From positions 1 to 32,302 of the IMG/VR virus record IMGVR_UViG_3300023174_002331: 32,302 bases of DNA, one strand, 5' to 3'. This DNA is from a virus. Both the position numbers and the translations under genes were made by a program. The notes under the pieces are model-generated. The model saw nothing but the letters and a program-made list of their open reading frames with translations. It made no database searches and had not been told where the DNA came from. Below, piece after piece: positions 5,785 through 12,193 of the stretch. Position 1 is the stretch's first letter. Every line of letters starts with the position of its first letter.

Positions 5785-5813
5785 TTGACGTATTTGTCGC
5801 CGAACTGTATAAT
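5785..5813 (+). promoter_or_regulatory. consensus promoter, leaderless
   Basis: TTGACG (5785-5790), 17-bp spacer, TATAAT (5808-5813), then 6 nt to ATG 5820. CGCCGAACT is repeated directly in and before the spacer (5777-5785 and 5798-5806), a possible regulator site. Confidence 0.85.
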
Positions 5814-5819
5814 GGGTAT

Positions 5820-5933
5820 ATGAAACTAATTATAGGACTTTTAGTATATGGGCTATCTGTTGCTACCATTATTGCTTTTATGATGGGTGCAACCCGCAAA
5901 GAAAAAGAATGGGATCAGAATCATGGAAAATAA
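5820..5933 (+). CDS. single-pass small membrane protein (37 aa)
   Basis: MKLIIGLLVYGLSVATIIAF is one hydrophobic helix (residues 2-23), followed by a charged tail TRKEKEWDQNHGK. With one transmembrane segment and the positive charge after it, the tail is probably cytoplasmic. First gene after a perfect leaderless promoter. Function unknown; it could act on the host membrane. Confidence 0.65.
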   Translation: MKLIIGLLVYGLSVATIIAFMMGATRKEKEWDQNHGK

Positions 5934-6066
5934 AGAAATAGCAGATTTATTAGATAAAGAATCTTATCGTATCTGGGATACAACTAAGGTTATCAAGAAT
6001 CAAGACTACCATGATGGATTGGTAAAAGGTCTTAAGATGGCATCTAAGTTGGTGGCTAAACTATGA
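5923..6066 (+). CDS. small hypothetical protein (47 aa)
   Basis: MENKEIADLLDKESYRIWDT followed by KVIKNQDYHDGLVKGLKMAS. Helical, mixed charge, no Cys. Overlaps its neighbours by 11 and 4 nt. No family recognised. Confidence 0.6.
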   Translation: MENKEIADLLDKESYRIWDTTKVIKNQDYHDGLVKGLKMASKLVAKL

Positions 6067-6203
6067 AACTTCGCTTTGGCACAATGACTGCTAATTATTC
6101 TTTAGGTGTGTATCTTCATAACTGGGGGTATCCTATCAAGCATGAATGGGAAATTGGATTGTACTTGTTTAAGTGGTATATAGGATTGGATTTCTTTAAA
6201 TGA
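6063..6203 (+). CDS. small aromatic-rich protein, paralogue B (46 aa)
   Basis: MKLRFGTMTANYSLGVYLHN aligns without gaps to the product at 4724-4864; the shared core includes HEWEIGLYLFKWY. The two genes are 1.2 kb apart and each is followed, with an ATGA overlap, by a small helical gene, so a two-gene module may have been copied. Function unknown. Confidence 0.7.
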   Translation: MKLRFGTMTANYSLGVYLHNWGYPIKHEWEIGLYLFKWYIGLDFFK

Positions 6204-6379
6204 GTCTAGATGATATGATGTTAAGAGAAGAGATTGCCAGGGCTATTGAGGCTATACCGCTGGGTGAAGACAATGCCCAACACAATGCATTGGGTATGCG
6301 TATGCTTGCTGCAAAGGTTGCAAGGGGAGAAAACAACCACATGTCTAGCATCTTTGAACAGCAGATAGATTTTGAATAA
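6200..6379 (+). CDS. small helical protein (59 aa)
   Basis: MSLDDMMLREEIARAIEAIP then MRMLAAKVARGENN. It sits behind paralogue B where the MTHDEL-type gene sits behind paralogue A, and the start (MSLDDM.. versus MTHDEL..) and IEAI-type helix are loosely similar, but the Cys motifs are absent. It overlaps the next gene by 8 nt. Confidence 0.6.
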   Translation: MSLDDMMLREEIARAIEAIPLGEDNAQHNALGMRMLAAKVARGENNHMSSIFEQQIDFE

Positions 6380-6581
6380 ACATTACGATATTCCAGATCC
6401 TTTCCAGACCTTTGTATATAAAAAATATGCAAATGCCAAAGGGTATATACATGATTTCTTTAGTGGTGAATGGTCTTATAAGTGTTTAACTTGTAAGGAA
6501 GATCTTTGTGCACCGTCCAGAAAAATTATGACTAAAATACGTTTGTATCATAGTCGTAATGAGTGTATGGGAGGGTATTAA
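6372..6581 (+). CDS. Cys-rich hypothetical protein (69 aa), TTG start
   Basis: The only usable start is TTG 6372 inside the previous gene. The product has CLTC (about residues 38-41), a further Cys (EDLCAP), then HSRNEC near the end: four Cys plus one His in zinc-finger spacing. The N-terminus is DIPDPFQTFVYKKYANAKGY. Probable metal-binding protein; role unknown. Confidence 0.55.
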   Translation: MNKHYDIPDPFQTFVYKKYANAKGYIHDFFSGEWSYKCLTCKEDLCAPSRKIMTKIRLYHSRNECMGGY

Positions 6582-6582
6582 A

Positions 6583-6714
6583 ATGTTATTGCACATACTA
6601 TGGGGAATGTTGTTTGGTTATCTAATTGCAACATTTAATTTTGCATTGGTATTGGTTAATAAAGGATACCGCTCAGTTAGCGAGATTCCAGATAAGGAGT
6701 TAGATAATGGATGA
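6583..6714 (+). CDS. single-pass small membrane protein (43 aa)
   Basis: MLLHILWGMLFGYLIATFNF is a hydrophobic segment reaching to about residue 25, followed by NKGYRSVSEIPDKELDNG. One transmembrane helix. TACCGCT (6667-6673) lies in the coding sequence. Overlaps the next gene by 8 nt. Confidence 0.6.
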   Translation: MLLHILWGMLFGYLIATFNFALVLVNKGYRSVSEIPDKELDNG

Positions 6715-6802
6715 AGACTTAAATGATCCACACACATACTGGAAAGAAATACTTATTGTTGTGGCTATCCTTTCATTCTTACTTGGTGTTTTAGTTGGAT
6801 GA
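6707..6802 (+). CDS. single-pass small membrane protein (31 aa)
   Basis: MDEDLNDPHTYWKEILIVVA followed by ILSFLLGVLVG. Acidic N-terminus and a C-terminal transmembrane helix, a tail-anchored layout. It is one of three tiny membrane proteins within 1 kb. Its shortness makes it less certain, but the overlaps on both sides fit the gene chain. Confidence 0.5.
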   Translation: MDEDLNDPHTYWKEILIVVAILSFLLGVLVG

Positions 6803-6903
6803 GATACTGTGATTATTGCAATGCCCCGTTAGATAGCAATGCTTGTTTATATTGTTATAATAATAAAGAATCATTAGAAGAGTTTGACAATGAAGACGAT
6901 TAA
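6799..6903 (+). CDS. small zinc-ribbon protein (34 aa)
   Basis: MRYCDYCNAPLDSNACLYCY carries CDYC (4-7) and CLYC (16-19), a perfect two-knuckle minimal zinc ribbon, then an acidic tail. ATGA overlap with the previous gene. Its 3' end contains the -35 box of the next promoter. Confidence 0.6.
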   Translation: MRYCDYCNAPLDSNACLYCYNNKESLEEFDNEDD

Positions 6904-6912
6904 TGGTATGAT
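6884..6912 (+). promoter_or_regulatory. consensus promoter upstream of the glycan island
   Basis: TTGACA (6884-6889), 17-bp spacer, TATGAT (6907-6912). Expected start near 6919, leaving a short leader with AGGGGG before ATG 6933. This would drive the cytidylyltransferase gene and the one behind it. Confidence 0.85.
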
Positions 6913-6932
6913 AGAAATCTAGGGGGAAACAA

Positions 6933-7355
6933 ATGATAGTCTACACTGGAGGCACTTTTGATCTTTTTCATTCTGGGCATGTGAATTTTTTAAAACGTTG
7001 TAAAGAGATTGCTGGGCATGACGGAAAAGTTATTGTATCTTTAAACACAGATAGTTTTATTCTTGAATATAAGAAAGAACTGCCAGTTTGTTCAGAACAA
7101 GAAAGAAAAGTAGTGTTGGAGTCTTGTAGGCATGTAGACGAAGTTGTGTTTAACATAGGTGGAAAAGATTCAAAAGTAGCAATAGAATTAGTTAACCCAG
7201 ACTATGTTGTAATTGGGTCAGATTGGGCAAGAAAAGACTACTATAAACAAATGGAATTTACACAAGAATGGCTAGATAAAAAGAATATAGGATTGATCTA
7301 TATCCCATACACACCTGATATTTCTACAACAAAGATCAAGGAAAAAATTTTATGA
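6933..7355 (+). CDS. glycerol-3-phosphate cytidylyltransferase-like (TagD family)
   Basis: 140 aa, a usual length for TagD-like CTP transferases. MIVYTGGTFDLFHSGHVNFL holds the HxGH motif at 13-16 that binds CTP, and ISTTKIKEKI at 130-139 is the second signature (ISTxxI). These enzymes join CTP to a phosphorylated alcohol or sugar, giving CDP-activated precursors of teichoic acid or heptose-type glycans. It opens the glycan island behind a strong promoter and overlaps the next gene by 4 nt. FAD-synthase-like or ADP-heptose-type relatives share these motifs, so the exact substrate is open. Confidence 0.85.
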   Translation: MIVYTGGTFDLFHSGHVNFLKRCKEIAGHDGKVIVSLNTDSFILEYKKELPVCSEQERKVVLESCRHVDEVVFNIGGKDSKVAIELVNPDYVVIGSDWARKDYYKQMEFTQEWLDKKNIGLIYIPYTPDISTTKIKEKIL

Positions 7356-8179
7356 AGTCTTTTGTATATATTGTTTGTTGGGAAGATGTTTTAGAAAATG
7401 TATTAGACATTGAAAAACATTTTTTAGAACATGAAACCCCACACAAAATTATTAACTCTGGGCTTACTCAAAATGAAAGATGGGATAACGTTGGTGATAT
7501 TAGATATTATAGACAATTTTATCACGCTTTAAAAAGTTTTGATTATGATAAATATGATTATATGGGATTTTTATGTGGAGATGTTTCATATAACGAATGG
7601 CCAAAATTTTTAGATAGAGTTGAAGATGTTTTATCTTCGTATGAAGATGTTGGTCTTTATGCACCACGCCTAACATTTATGCCTGTAAATCAAAAAGTAA
7701 CGGAATTAAAAAAACTAAAAAATGATCAAGACTTAATAGTATCAATTCATACTGATGGAATATTTTATTATATTCATAAAGATATTGCACAATCAATTTT
7801 AACTTTTTTTAATATAATTAATAAAAATTTAGATTTATCAAAAATGATCAGTGGTTGGGGTATAGATACAGTTGCTGCCATTACATCTATAAGCAATAAC
7901 AAGGCTATTATTTGTGATAATAAGCATGTCTTAAATCATCCAGAAGAAAGCAGTTATGATCATATGATGGCTAAAGAAGAAAACAAAATATTCCTTGAGG
8001 AATATGTAAAATATATGAAAAGCAATAATGAGGATTATAGTGATATGAAATTCTATCAGGCAAAATTTAAAACTAGGTTTATGTTTCAAGACAACAATAC
8101 AAAAAAATTTTTAATGAACATAGAAGATTTTTATACAAACTTGCCAAAACATTTTGAGTTAGAAGAGTTTGACAACTAA
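7352..8179 (+). CDS. putative glycosyltransferase-like protein (275 aa)
   Basis: No exact family recognised. The N-terminus (FVYIVCWEDVLENVLDIEKH), a mid-protein MGFLCGDVSYNEWPKFLDRV, and GWGIDTVAAITSISN near residue 168 follow the order of GT-A-type transferases: donor strand, D-containing metal motif, then a GWGxD acceptor motif. The gene is more AT-rich than its neighbours, with runs of Lys, Asn, Ile and Phe codons, a sign of separate acquisition. It is cotranscribed with the cytidylyltransferase. Its last codons contain the -35 of the ssb promoter. Confidence 0.55.
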   Translation: MKSFVYIVCWEDVLENVLDIEKHFLEHETPHKIINSGLTQNERWDNVGDIRYYRQFYHALKSFDYDKYDYMGFLCGDVSYNEWPKFLDRVEDVLSSYEDVGLYAPRLTFMPVNQKVTELKKLKNDQDLIVSIHTDGIFYYIHKDIAQSILTFFNIINKNLDLSKMISGWGIDTVAAITSISNNKAIICDNKHVLNHPEESSYDHMMAKEENKIFLEEYVKYMKSNNEDYSDMKFYQAKFKTRFMFQDNNTKKFLMNIEDFYTNLPKHFELEEFDN

Positions 8180-8197
8180 GTTGATCAATGATATGAT
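8169..8197 (+). promoter_or_regulatory. consensus promoter for ssb
   Basis: TTGACA (8169-8174), 17-bp spacer, TATGAT (8192-8197). Same hexamers and spacing as the promoter at 6884-6912. Expected start near 8204, then GAGAGAAGAAAG before ATG 8225. Confidence 0.85.
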
Positions 8198-8224
8198 ATA
8201 TAGACGAGTAGAGAGAAGAAAGAT

Positions 8225-8632
8225 ATGAATCCAAAGGTAACGGTAGTAGGACGTATTGGCGCAGATCCAGAAGCAATTGGAACAAGCGGAGTGCGTATGC
8301 GTGTAGTAACAAATGATCGTGTTAAGAATCCACAGACAGGTGCATGGGAAGACCGTGATACATCTTGGTGGACTGTAAAGGCTTGGAAGACTCTTGCTGA
8401 GCAAGCAAGGGCAACCTTGAAGAAAGGTCAAGAAGTAATTATTGTTGGAACAATCTATCAGGAAAGTTGGACAGATAGTGCTGGCGCAACAAAGACTTCT
8501 TATGAAATTAATGCTGAGTCACTTGCTTTAACTATGCACACCTTGACAAGAGATATGCCAGGTATTGCTTCTGCAGCACCAAAAGTTGCATCAGTGCCAG
8601 CAGAAGATCCTTGGAAAAAGGTAAATGTCTAA
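8225..8632 (+). CDS. ssb: single-stranded DNA-binding protein
   Basis: 135 aa with an OB fold: MNPKVTVVGRIGADPEAIGT at the start, WWTVKAWKTLAEQARATLKK in the middle and EVIIVGTIYQESWTD matching the SSB core. The C-terminus ends EDPWKKVNV instead of the usual acidic DDxxF tip, so partner recruitment may differ from host SSB. It coats ssDNA during phage replication. It has its own consensus promoter and overlaps the next gene by 8 nt. Confidence 0.9.
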   Translation: MNPKVTVVGRIGADPEAIGTSGVRMRVVTNDRVKNPQTGAWEDRDTSWWTVKAWKTLAEQARATLKKGQEVIIVGTIYQESWTDSAGATKTSYEINAESLALTMHTLTRDMPGIASAAPKVASVPAEDPWKKVNV

Positions 8633-8843
8633 TTTTGATGATCTAACTGATGATCAAAAGTCACAGGTAATGAATTTAGTTATACTAACTGTGAAAGAGA
8701 TTAGAGAACAAATTGCTAATGATATTGAGTATACATATGAAGTATGGGCTACTCATGGAAAAGCAAAAAGTCGTAGAACTAAGAAAGCATTTGAGGTCTG
8801 TGCAGATATTGCAAGAGGCCTAAATGAAATAGTAGAGAAGTAA
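8625..8843 (+). CDS. hypothetical protein downstream of ssb (72 aa)
   Basis: Helical protein, MSNFDDLTDDQKSQVMNLVI to ADIARGLNEIVEK, with a basic patch KAKSRRTKKAFEV. ATG 8625 overlaps the end of ssb, so the two are translationally coupled, which suggests a role in DNA metabolism. No family recognised. Confidence 0.65.
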   Translation: MSNFDDLTDDQKSQVMNLVILTVKEIREQIANDIEYTYEVWATHGKAKSRRTKKAFEVCADIARGLNEIVEK

Positions 8844-8862
8844 TGTTTGGGGGTAGGTTTAA

Positions 8863-9630
8863 TTGAAAGATATTACGCCTACCCCTGAAACAATTAATAA
8901 ATTAGATGGGTTTGGGCCACTCTATATAATTAATTTAAAGCGCCGTACTGATAGGTATGAACGCATGATGAATCTTATAAACAATAACAATATAACTAAC
9001 TATACTTTTGTTGAAGCAGTAGATGCTACAGAAAACATTGATCATTTAATTCACAATATTGAACAAAAACATAGGGCTATGGCACAAATGCCAGAGATTG
9101 CAACAACAATTTCTCATATAAAAGCAATAGAATATTGGCTTAATACATCTAATAGTGAATATGCTATATTTGCAGAAGATGATCTTTCTGATGAAACCCT
9201 TCAATACTGGGGCTGGACATGGAAAGAGTTTATATCTTCAGTAGACTTTGATTACGATGTTCTACAATTATGCCAGACGCAGTTTACTAAAATAGACTAT
9301 AAGATTCATAAAAGAATGAGGAATGACTACAGCGCAGGGCTATATATTTTAAAACGTGAACATGCCAAGGGCATCCTAGATAGGATGATTTATAAGGGTA
9401 AGTATAAGGTGAATGACCATAGAACAAAGATTTTAGCAGACCATACAGTTATTTATGGTAATACAGATAAGGCTTATTCTTGTGGGCTTTTTACCTATGA
9501 TACCGACACAAATTCAGATGTAAATCCAAGTGGTGCAAATCTTCACAAAAGGTCTAGGGAACTAGTCCTTAAGTTCTGGAAAGAAAATAAAATATCTTTA
9601 AAGGATTTTATAGGAAACCATAAAAAGTGA
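8863..9630 (+). CDS. glycosyltransferase family 25-like
   Basis: TTG start at 8863 with GGGGGTAGG 6 nt upstream. 255 aa. LYIINLKRRTDRYERMM (20-36) is the N-terminal signature of GT25 (LPS-biosynthesis galactosyltransferase type), followed by FVEAVDA. IFAEDDLSDE near 105-112 gives the acidic metal-binding motif. HIKAIEYW and the later DHTVIYG match the family order. It transfers a sugar from a nucleotide donor to a glycan or protein; donor and acceptor are not evident. Confidence 0.8.
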   Translation: MKDITPTPETINKLDGFGPLYIINLKRRTDRYERMMNLINNNNITNYTFVEAVDATENIDHLIHNIEQKHRAMAQMPEIATTISHIKAIEYWLNTSNSEYAIFAEDDLSDETLQYWGWTWKEFISSVDFDYDVLQLCQTQFTKIDYKIHKRMRNDYSAGLYILKREHAKGILDRMIYKGKYKVNDHRTKILADHTVIYGNTDKAYSCGLFTYDTDTNSDVNPSGANLHKRSRELVLKFWKENKISLKDFIGNHKK

Positions 9631-9725
9631 TACAATTATATCCTCAATCTTTCCCAACATATCTGCATCACCTGCAGTATAAATATAGGTGACGACCTGA
9701 GTATGTCGCTACATAAACTGCTCAC

Positions 9726-9754
9726 TTGACTTATTATGATGAGTATAGTACAAT
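9726..9754 (+). promoter_or_regulatory. promoter before the second glycosyltransferase and tRNA block
   Basis: TTGACT (9726-9731), 17-bp spacer, TACAAT (9749-9754). Expected start near 9761, then AAAAGGGGTGG before ATG 9782. The 95 bp before it hold small hairpins (CACCT/AGGTG around 9667-9693) without a T-run. Confidence 0.8.
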
Positions 9755-9781
9755 TAGTATAGAGAAAAGGGGTGGATTCTT

Positions 9782-10549
9782 ATGCCACATAGCGTTAAAG
9801 AAACAATTACAATTGGCTGGTGTGATGGTGGTACCGTAGAAGGACGATTTACCAGCGGTATTGCTAATACAATTATTGAAGCAGCAAAACAAAAGATCAA
9901 TATTGATAATACTATACGTGTAAATGGTAATCAGATTGCACGACAAAGACAATCTTTGTTTGATTATTGGGCAGACTTAGCAACAAGCGATTGGCTTTTG
10001 TGGGTAGACTCTGACATTGTAATTGATTACAATATTGTAAAAATGTTATGGGATGTAGCGGATAAGAAAACAAAACCAATAGTAACTGGAACATATTTTG
10101 TTTCTAGTGAAAACGAACAAACACTCATGCAGCCACTCCCTTCTTTGTACATGGAAACAGGAGATGAATTTCAAACACATGTTGTTCACCCTCTTCCAGA
10201 AAACAAAGTTATACCAGTAGACATTGCTGGATTTGGCCTTATGCTAATGCATAGATCTATTGTTGATCCAGTAAGAAAGGCTGCTGAAGGGTATTCCGTT
10301 TTTGGAGAAAAACAAAACCCTGGGGCTAAGTTTGTTAGTGAAGATGTTGCATTCTGTCGCTATGTTAAAAAGGCTGGCATTCAACTACACGCTCATACTG
10401 GAGCAGTTGTTCCACATATGAAAAAGTTTTCATTTGATAAGAATTATTATAATATTTATTGGAGCAGTATTGCTGATGGCAAGATTAGAAAACATAATCC
10501 TGGATTAGTTGATAAAGATCCAGTAAAAGAAAAAGATGGTGTGTCTTAA
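9782..10549 (+). CDS. glycosyltransferase family 2-like (GT-A fold)
   Basis: 255 aa. WLLWVDSDIVIDYNIVKMLW contains the DSD triad (76-78) of GT-A enzymes, preceded by RQRQSLFDYWADLATSDW. VDIAGFGLMLMHRSIV and VSEDVAFCRYVKKAG match the acceptor-site and ED motifs of GT2. The N-terminus (TIGWCDGGTVEGRF) is phage-type. Good AGGGGTGG ribosome site. It lies just before the tRNA genes in the same transcript. Substrate unknown. Confidence 0.8.
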   Translation: MPHSVKETITIGWCDGGTVEGRFTSGIANTIIEAAKQKINIDNTIRVNGNQIARQRQSLFDYWADLATSDWLLWVDSDIVIDYNIVKMLWDVADKKTKPIVTGTYFVSSENEQTLMQPLPSLYMETGDEFQTHVVHPLPENKVIPVDIAGFGLMLMHRSIVDPVRKAAEGYSVFGEKQNPGAKFVSEDVAFCRYVKKAGIQLHAHTGAVVPHMKKFSFDKNYYNIYWSSIADGKIRKHNPGLVDKDPVKEKDGVS

Positions 10550-10557
10550 TGACACAG

Positions 10558-10631
10558 GGGGCAATAGCCAAGTTGGTTAAGGCACCGAACTCATAATTCG
10601 GCTATCCTAGGTTCAAGTCCTAGTTGCCCTA
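10558..10631 (+). tRNA. tRNA-Met (CAT)
   Basis: Full cloverleaf: acceptor GGGGCAA/TTGCCCT, D stem GCC/GGC, anticodon stem CCGAA/TTCGG with loop CTCATAA, T stem CTAGG/CCTAG with loop TTCAAGT, discriminator A. No encoded CCA. The anticodon stem lacks the three G-C pairs of an initiator, so it is elongator Met, or tRNA-Ile2 if C34 is modified to lysidine. Confidence 0.92.
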
Positions 10632-10635
10632 CAAT

Positions 10636-10708
10636 TGGTCTGTAACTCAGTTGGCAGAGTGGGAAACTGTTAATTTCCAAGTCGTAGGTTCGAGTCCTAC
10701 CAGACCAG
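10636..10708 (+). tRNA. tRNA-Asn (GTT)
   Basis: Acceptor TGGTCTG/CAGACCA, D stem ACTC/GAGT, anticodon stem GGAAA/TTTCC with loop CTGTTAA, T stem GTAGG/CCTAC with loop TTCGAGT, discriminator G. Starts 4 nt after tRNA-Met, so the two are processed from one transcript. No encoded CCA. Confidence 0.93.
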
Positions 10709-10712
10709 CATT

Positions 10713-10783
10713 GCGGATATTGCATAGTGGTAGTGCGTAACCTTGCCAAGGTTAATGTGCGAGTTCGATTCTCGCTATTCGCT
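10713..10783 (+). tRNA. tRNA-Gly (GCC)
   Basis: Acceptor GCGGATA/TATTCGC (one G-T), D stem GCAT/GTGC, anticodon stem TAACC/GGTTA with loop TTGCCAA, T stem GCGAG/CTCGC with loop TTCGATT, discriminator T as usual for Gly. The endonuclease VII start codon follows 2 nt later. Confidence 0.92.
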
Positions 10784-10785
10784 CA

Positions 10786-11142
10786 ATGAAAACATGTAGC
10801 AAGTGTAAACTTGATCTAGATAACTCAGAGTTTTCACCATCTTCTGGTGGTAAATATCTAAGACCTGAGTGTAGGCAGTGTGCAAAAAAATTAGCAAAAC
10901 GTAGAGAAGAATTAAAGAAAGAGTTTGGTTATCCTGTTAATGATTATGCCTGCCCAATATGTTTAAAAAATGAAGATGAGTTAAAAGGTACTGGTGGAAA
11001 TGCTAGTATATGGGTAGTTGATCATGACCACGGCACCGATAAGTTTAGAGGTCATATCTGTCACAACTGTAATCGTGGTCTTGGTGTTTTTCAAGACAAC
11101 ATAGAAAGACTTGAGAGAGCAATTAAATATTTATCTCTGTAA
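10786..11142 (+). CDS. recombination endonuclease VII-like (HNH/His-Me finger)
   Basis: 118 aa. Two zinc knuckles: C4/C7 with C29/C32, then C56/C59 with C92/C95. WVVDHDHGTDKFRGHICHNC (76-95) followed by NRGLGVFQDN is the endonuclease VII signature, with the catalytic DHDH at 79-82. This family resolves branched DNA during phage replication and packaging; small relatives also act as homing endonucleases. ATG 10786 has no room for a ribosome site except inside tRNA-Gly, and the last 10 nt are also the first 10 nt of tRNA-Arg, a striking squeeze into a tRNA array. Confidence 0.88.
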   Translation: MKTCSKCKLDLDNSEFSPSSGGKYLRPECRQCAKKLAKRREELKKEFGYPVNDYACPICLKNEDELKGTGGNASIWVVDHDHGTDKFRGHICHNCNRGLGVFQDNIERLERAIKYLSL

Positions 11143-11204
11143 CTCAGCGGAAGAGTGACACCCTTCTAAGGTGTAGGTCGCAGGTTCGAATCCTGCCAGG
11201 GATG
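11133..11204 (+). tRNA. tRNA-Arg (TCT)
   Basis: Acceptor ATCTCTG/CAGGGAT (one T-G), D stem ACTC/GAGT, anticodon stem ACACC/GGTGT with loop CTTCTAA, T stem GCAGG/CCTGC with loop TTCGAAT, discriminator G. It reads AGA codons, which are common in these AT-rich genes. Its first 10 nt encode the last residues and TAA stop of the endonuclease VII gene. Confidence 0.92.
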
Positions 11205-11233
11205 CTATAATAGATTAAAACAAAGGGGTAATC

Positions 11234-12193
11234 TTGGCAAACATAGTTTTCTTGGGTAATTTTGAGGTAGAGTATAGTAGTGAAAATCATCACGCTAAAT
11301 CTTTAGAGTCTCTTGGCCATACCGTCGTTAAATTGCAAGAGCGTGTAGCAATGACAGAAGTTATTTTGCGTCATGCGCTTAATAGTGATCTGTTTATTTG
11401 GGTACACACACATGGGTGGAAGACAACTGGAAAGATTACGATGGACTCTGTTTTGGCCAGATTGAACAAGGCTGGGGTGCCAACAATGACCTATCATCTT
11501 GATTTGTGGTTTGGATTAGATAGACAAACGGATCTAAGCAAGGACAACTTTTATAAAACAATTGGACATTTTTTCACGGTAGATAAATTGATGGCTGATT
11601 GGTTTAATGAAAATACTCAGGTGAAGGGACACTTCATTCCTGCTGGAGTATACGATAAAGAGTGTTACATACATGAAGACTACACTAAAGAATCTTTTGA
11701 GAATGATATTATCTTTGTTGGAAGCAAGAGATACCATCATGAATATCCATATAGACCTCAATTAATTGAATACTTAAAGAAAAAATACGGTAAAAGATTT
11801 CTTCATGTTGGTGGAGATGGCGATACTGGAACTATTCGTGGTCAGGCATTAAATAAGATGTATGCAAAAAGTAAGATAGCAATTGGAGATAGTTTAAATA
11901 TTGGCTTTAACTATCCATACTATACAAGTGATAGATTGTTTGAGAGTACTGGTCGTGGTGGCTTTACTATCTACCCTCGCATCAAGGGTCTTGAAGAATA
12001 CTTTGAAGATAGTAAAGAAATTGTTTTTTATGAACATGGAAACTTTGAAGATCTGTCAAATAAAATAGATAAGTATTTAGCAGATGATGAAGAGCGTGAA
12101 AAGATTCGTATGGCTGGACACGAAAGAACAAAAACAGAGCATACTTATTTAAATAGATGGACAGCAATAATGAATGAGTTAGGTATAAAATGA
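11234..12193 (+). CDS. CgeB-like glycosyltransferase (GT-B, Glyco_trans_1_2)
   Basis: 319 aa, TTG start at 11234 behind AAAGGGG. The N-terminal half (IVFLGNFEVEYSSENHHAKS; TYHLDLWFGLDRQTD) and the C-terminal half with DRLFESTGRGGFTIYPRIKG, then VFYEHGNFEDLSNKI and RIRM-type AGHERTKTEHTY, match the CgeB/DUF3880 plus Glyco_trans_1_2 order. This suggests a GT-B enzyme transferring from a nucleotide sugar. TATAAT at 11206-11211, right after tRNA-Arg, may be a local -10. Overlaps the next gene by 4 nt. Confidence 0.78.
   Translation: MANIVFLGNFEVEYSSENHHAKSLESLGHTVVKLQERVAMTEVILRHALNSDLFIWVHTHGWKTTGKITMDSVLARLNKAGVPTMTYHLDLWFGLDRQTDLSKDNFYKTIGHFFTVDKLMADWFNENTQVKGHFIPAGVYDKECYIHEDYTKESFENDIIFVGSKRYHHEYPYRPQLIEYLKKKYGKRFLHVGGDGDTGTIRGQALNKMYAKSKIAIGDSLNIGFNYPYYTSDRLFESTGRGGFTIYPRIKGLEEYFEDSKEIVFYEHGNFEDLSNKIDKYLADDEEREKIRMAGHERTKTEHTYLNRWTAIMNELGIK

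Noticed and set aside
9631-9725. Terminator between the GT25-like gene and the next promoter
   Set aside because: Small hairpins (CACCT/AGGTG and CGAC/GTCG) lack a T-run and are short.
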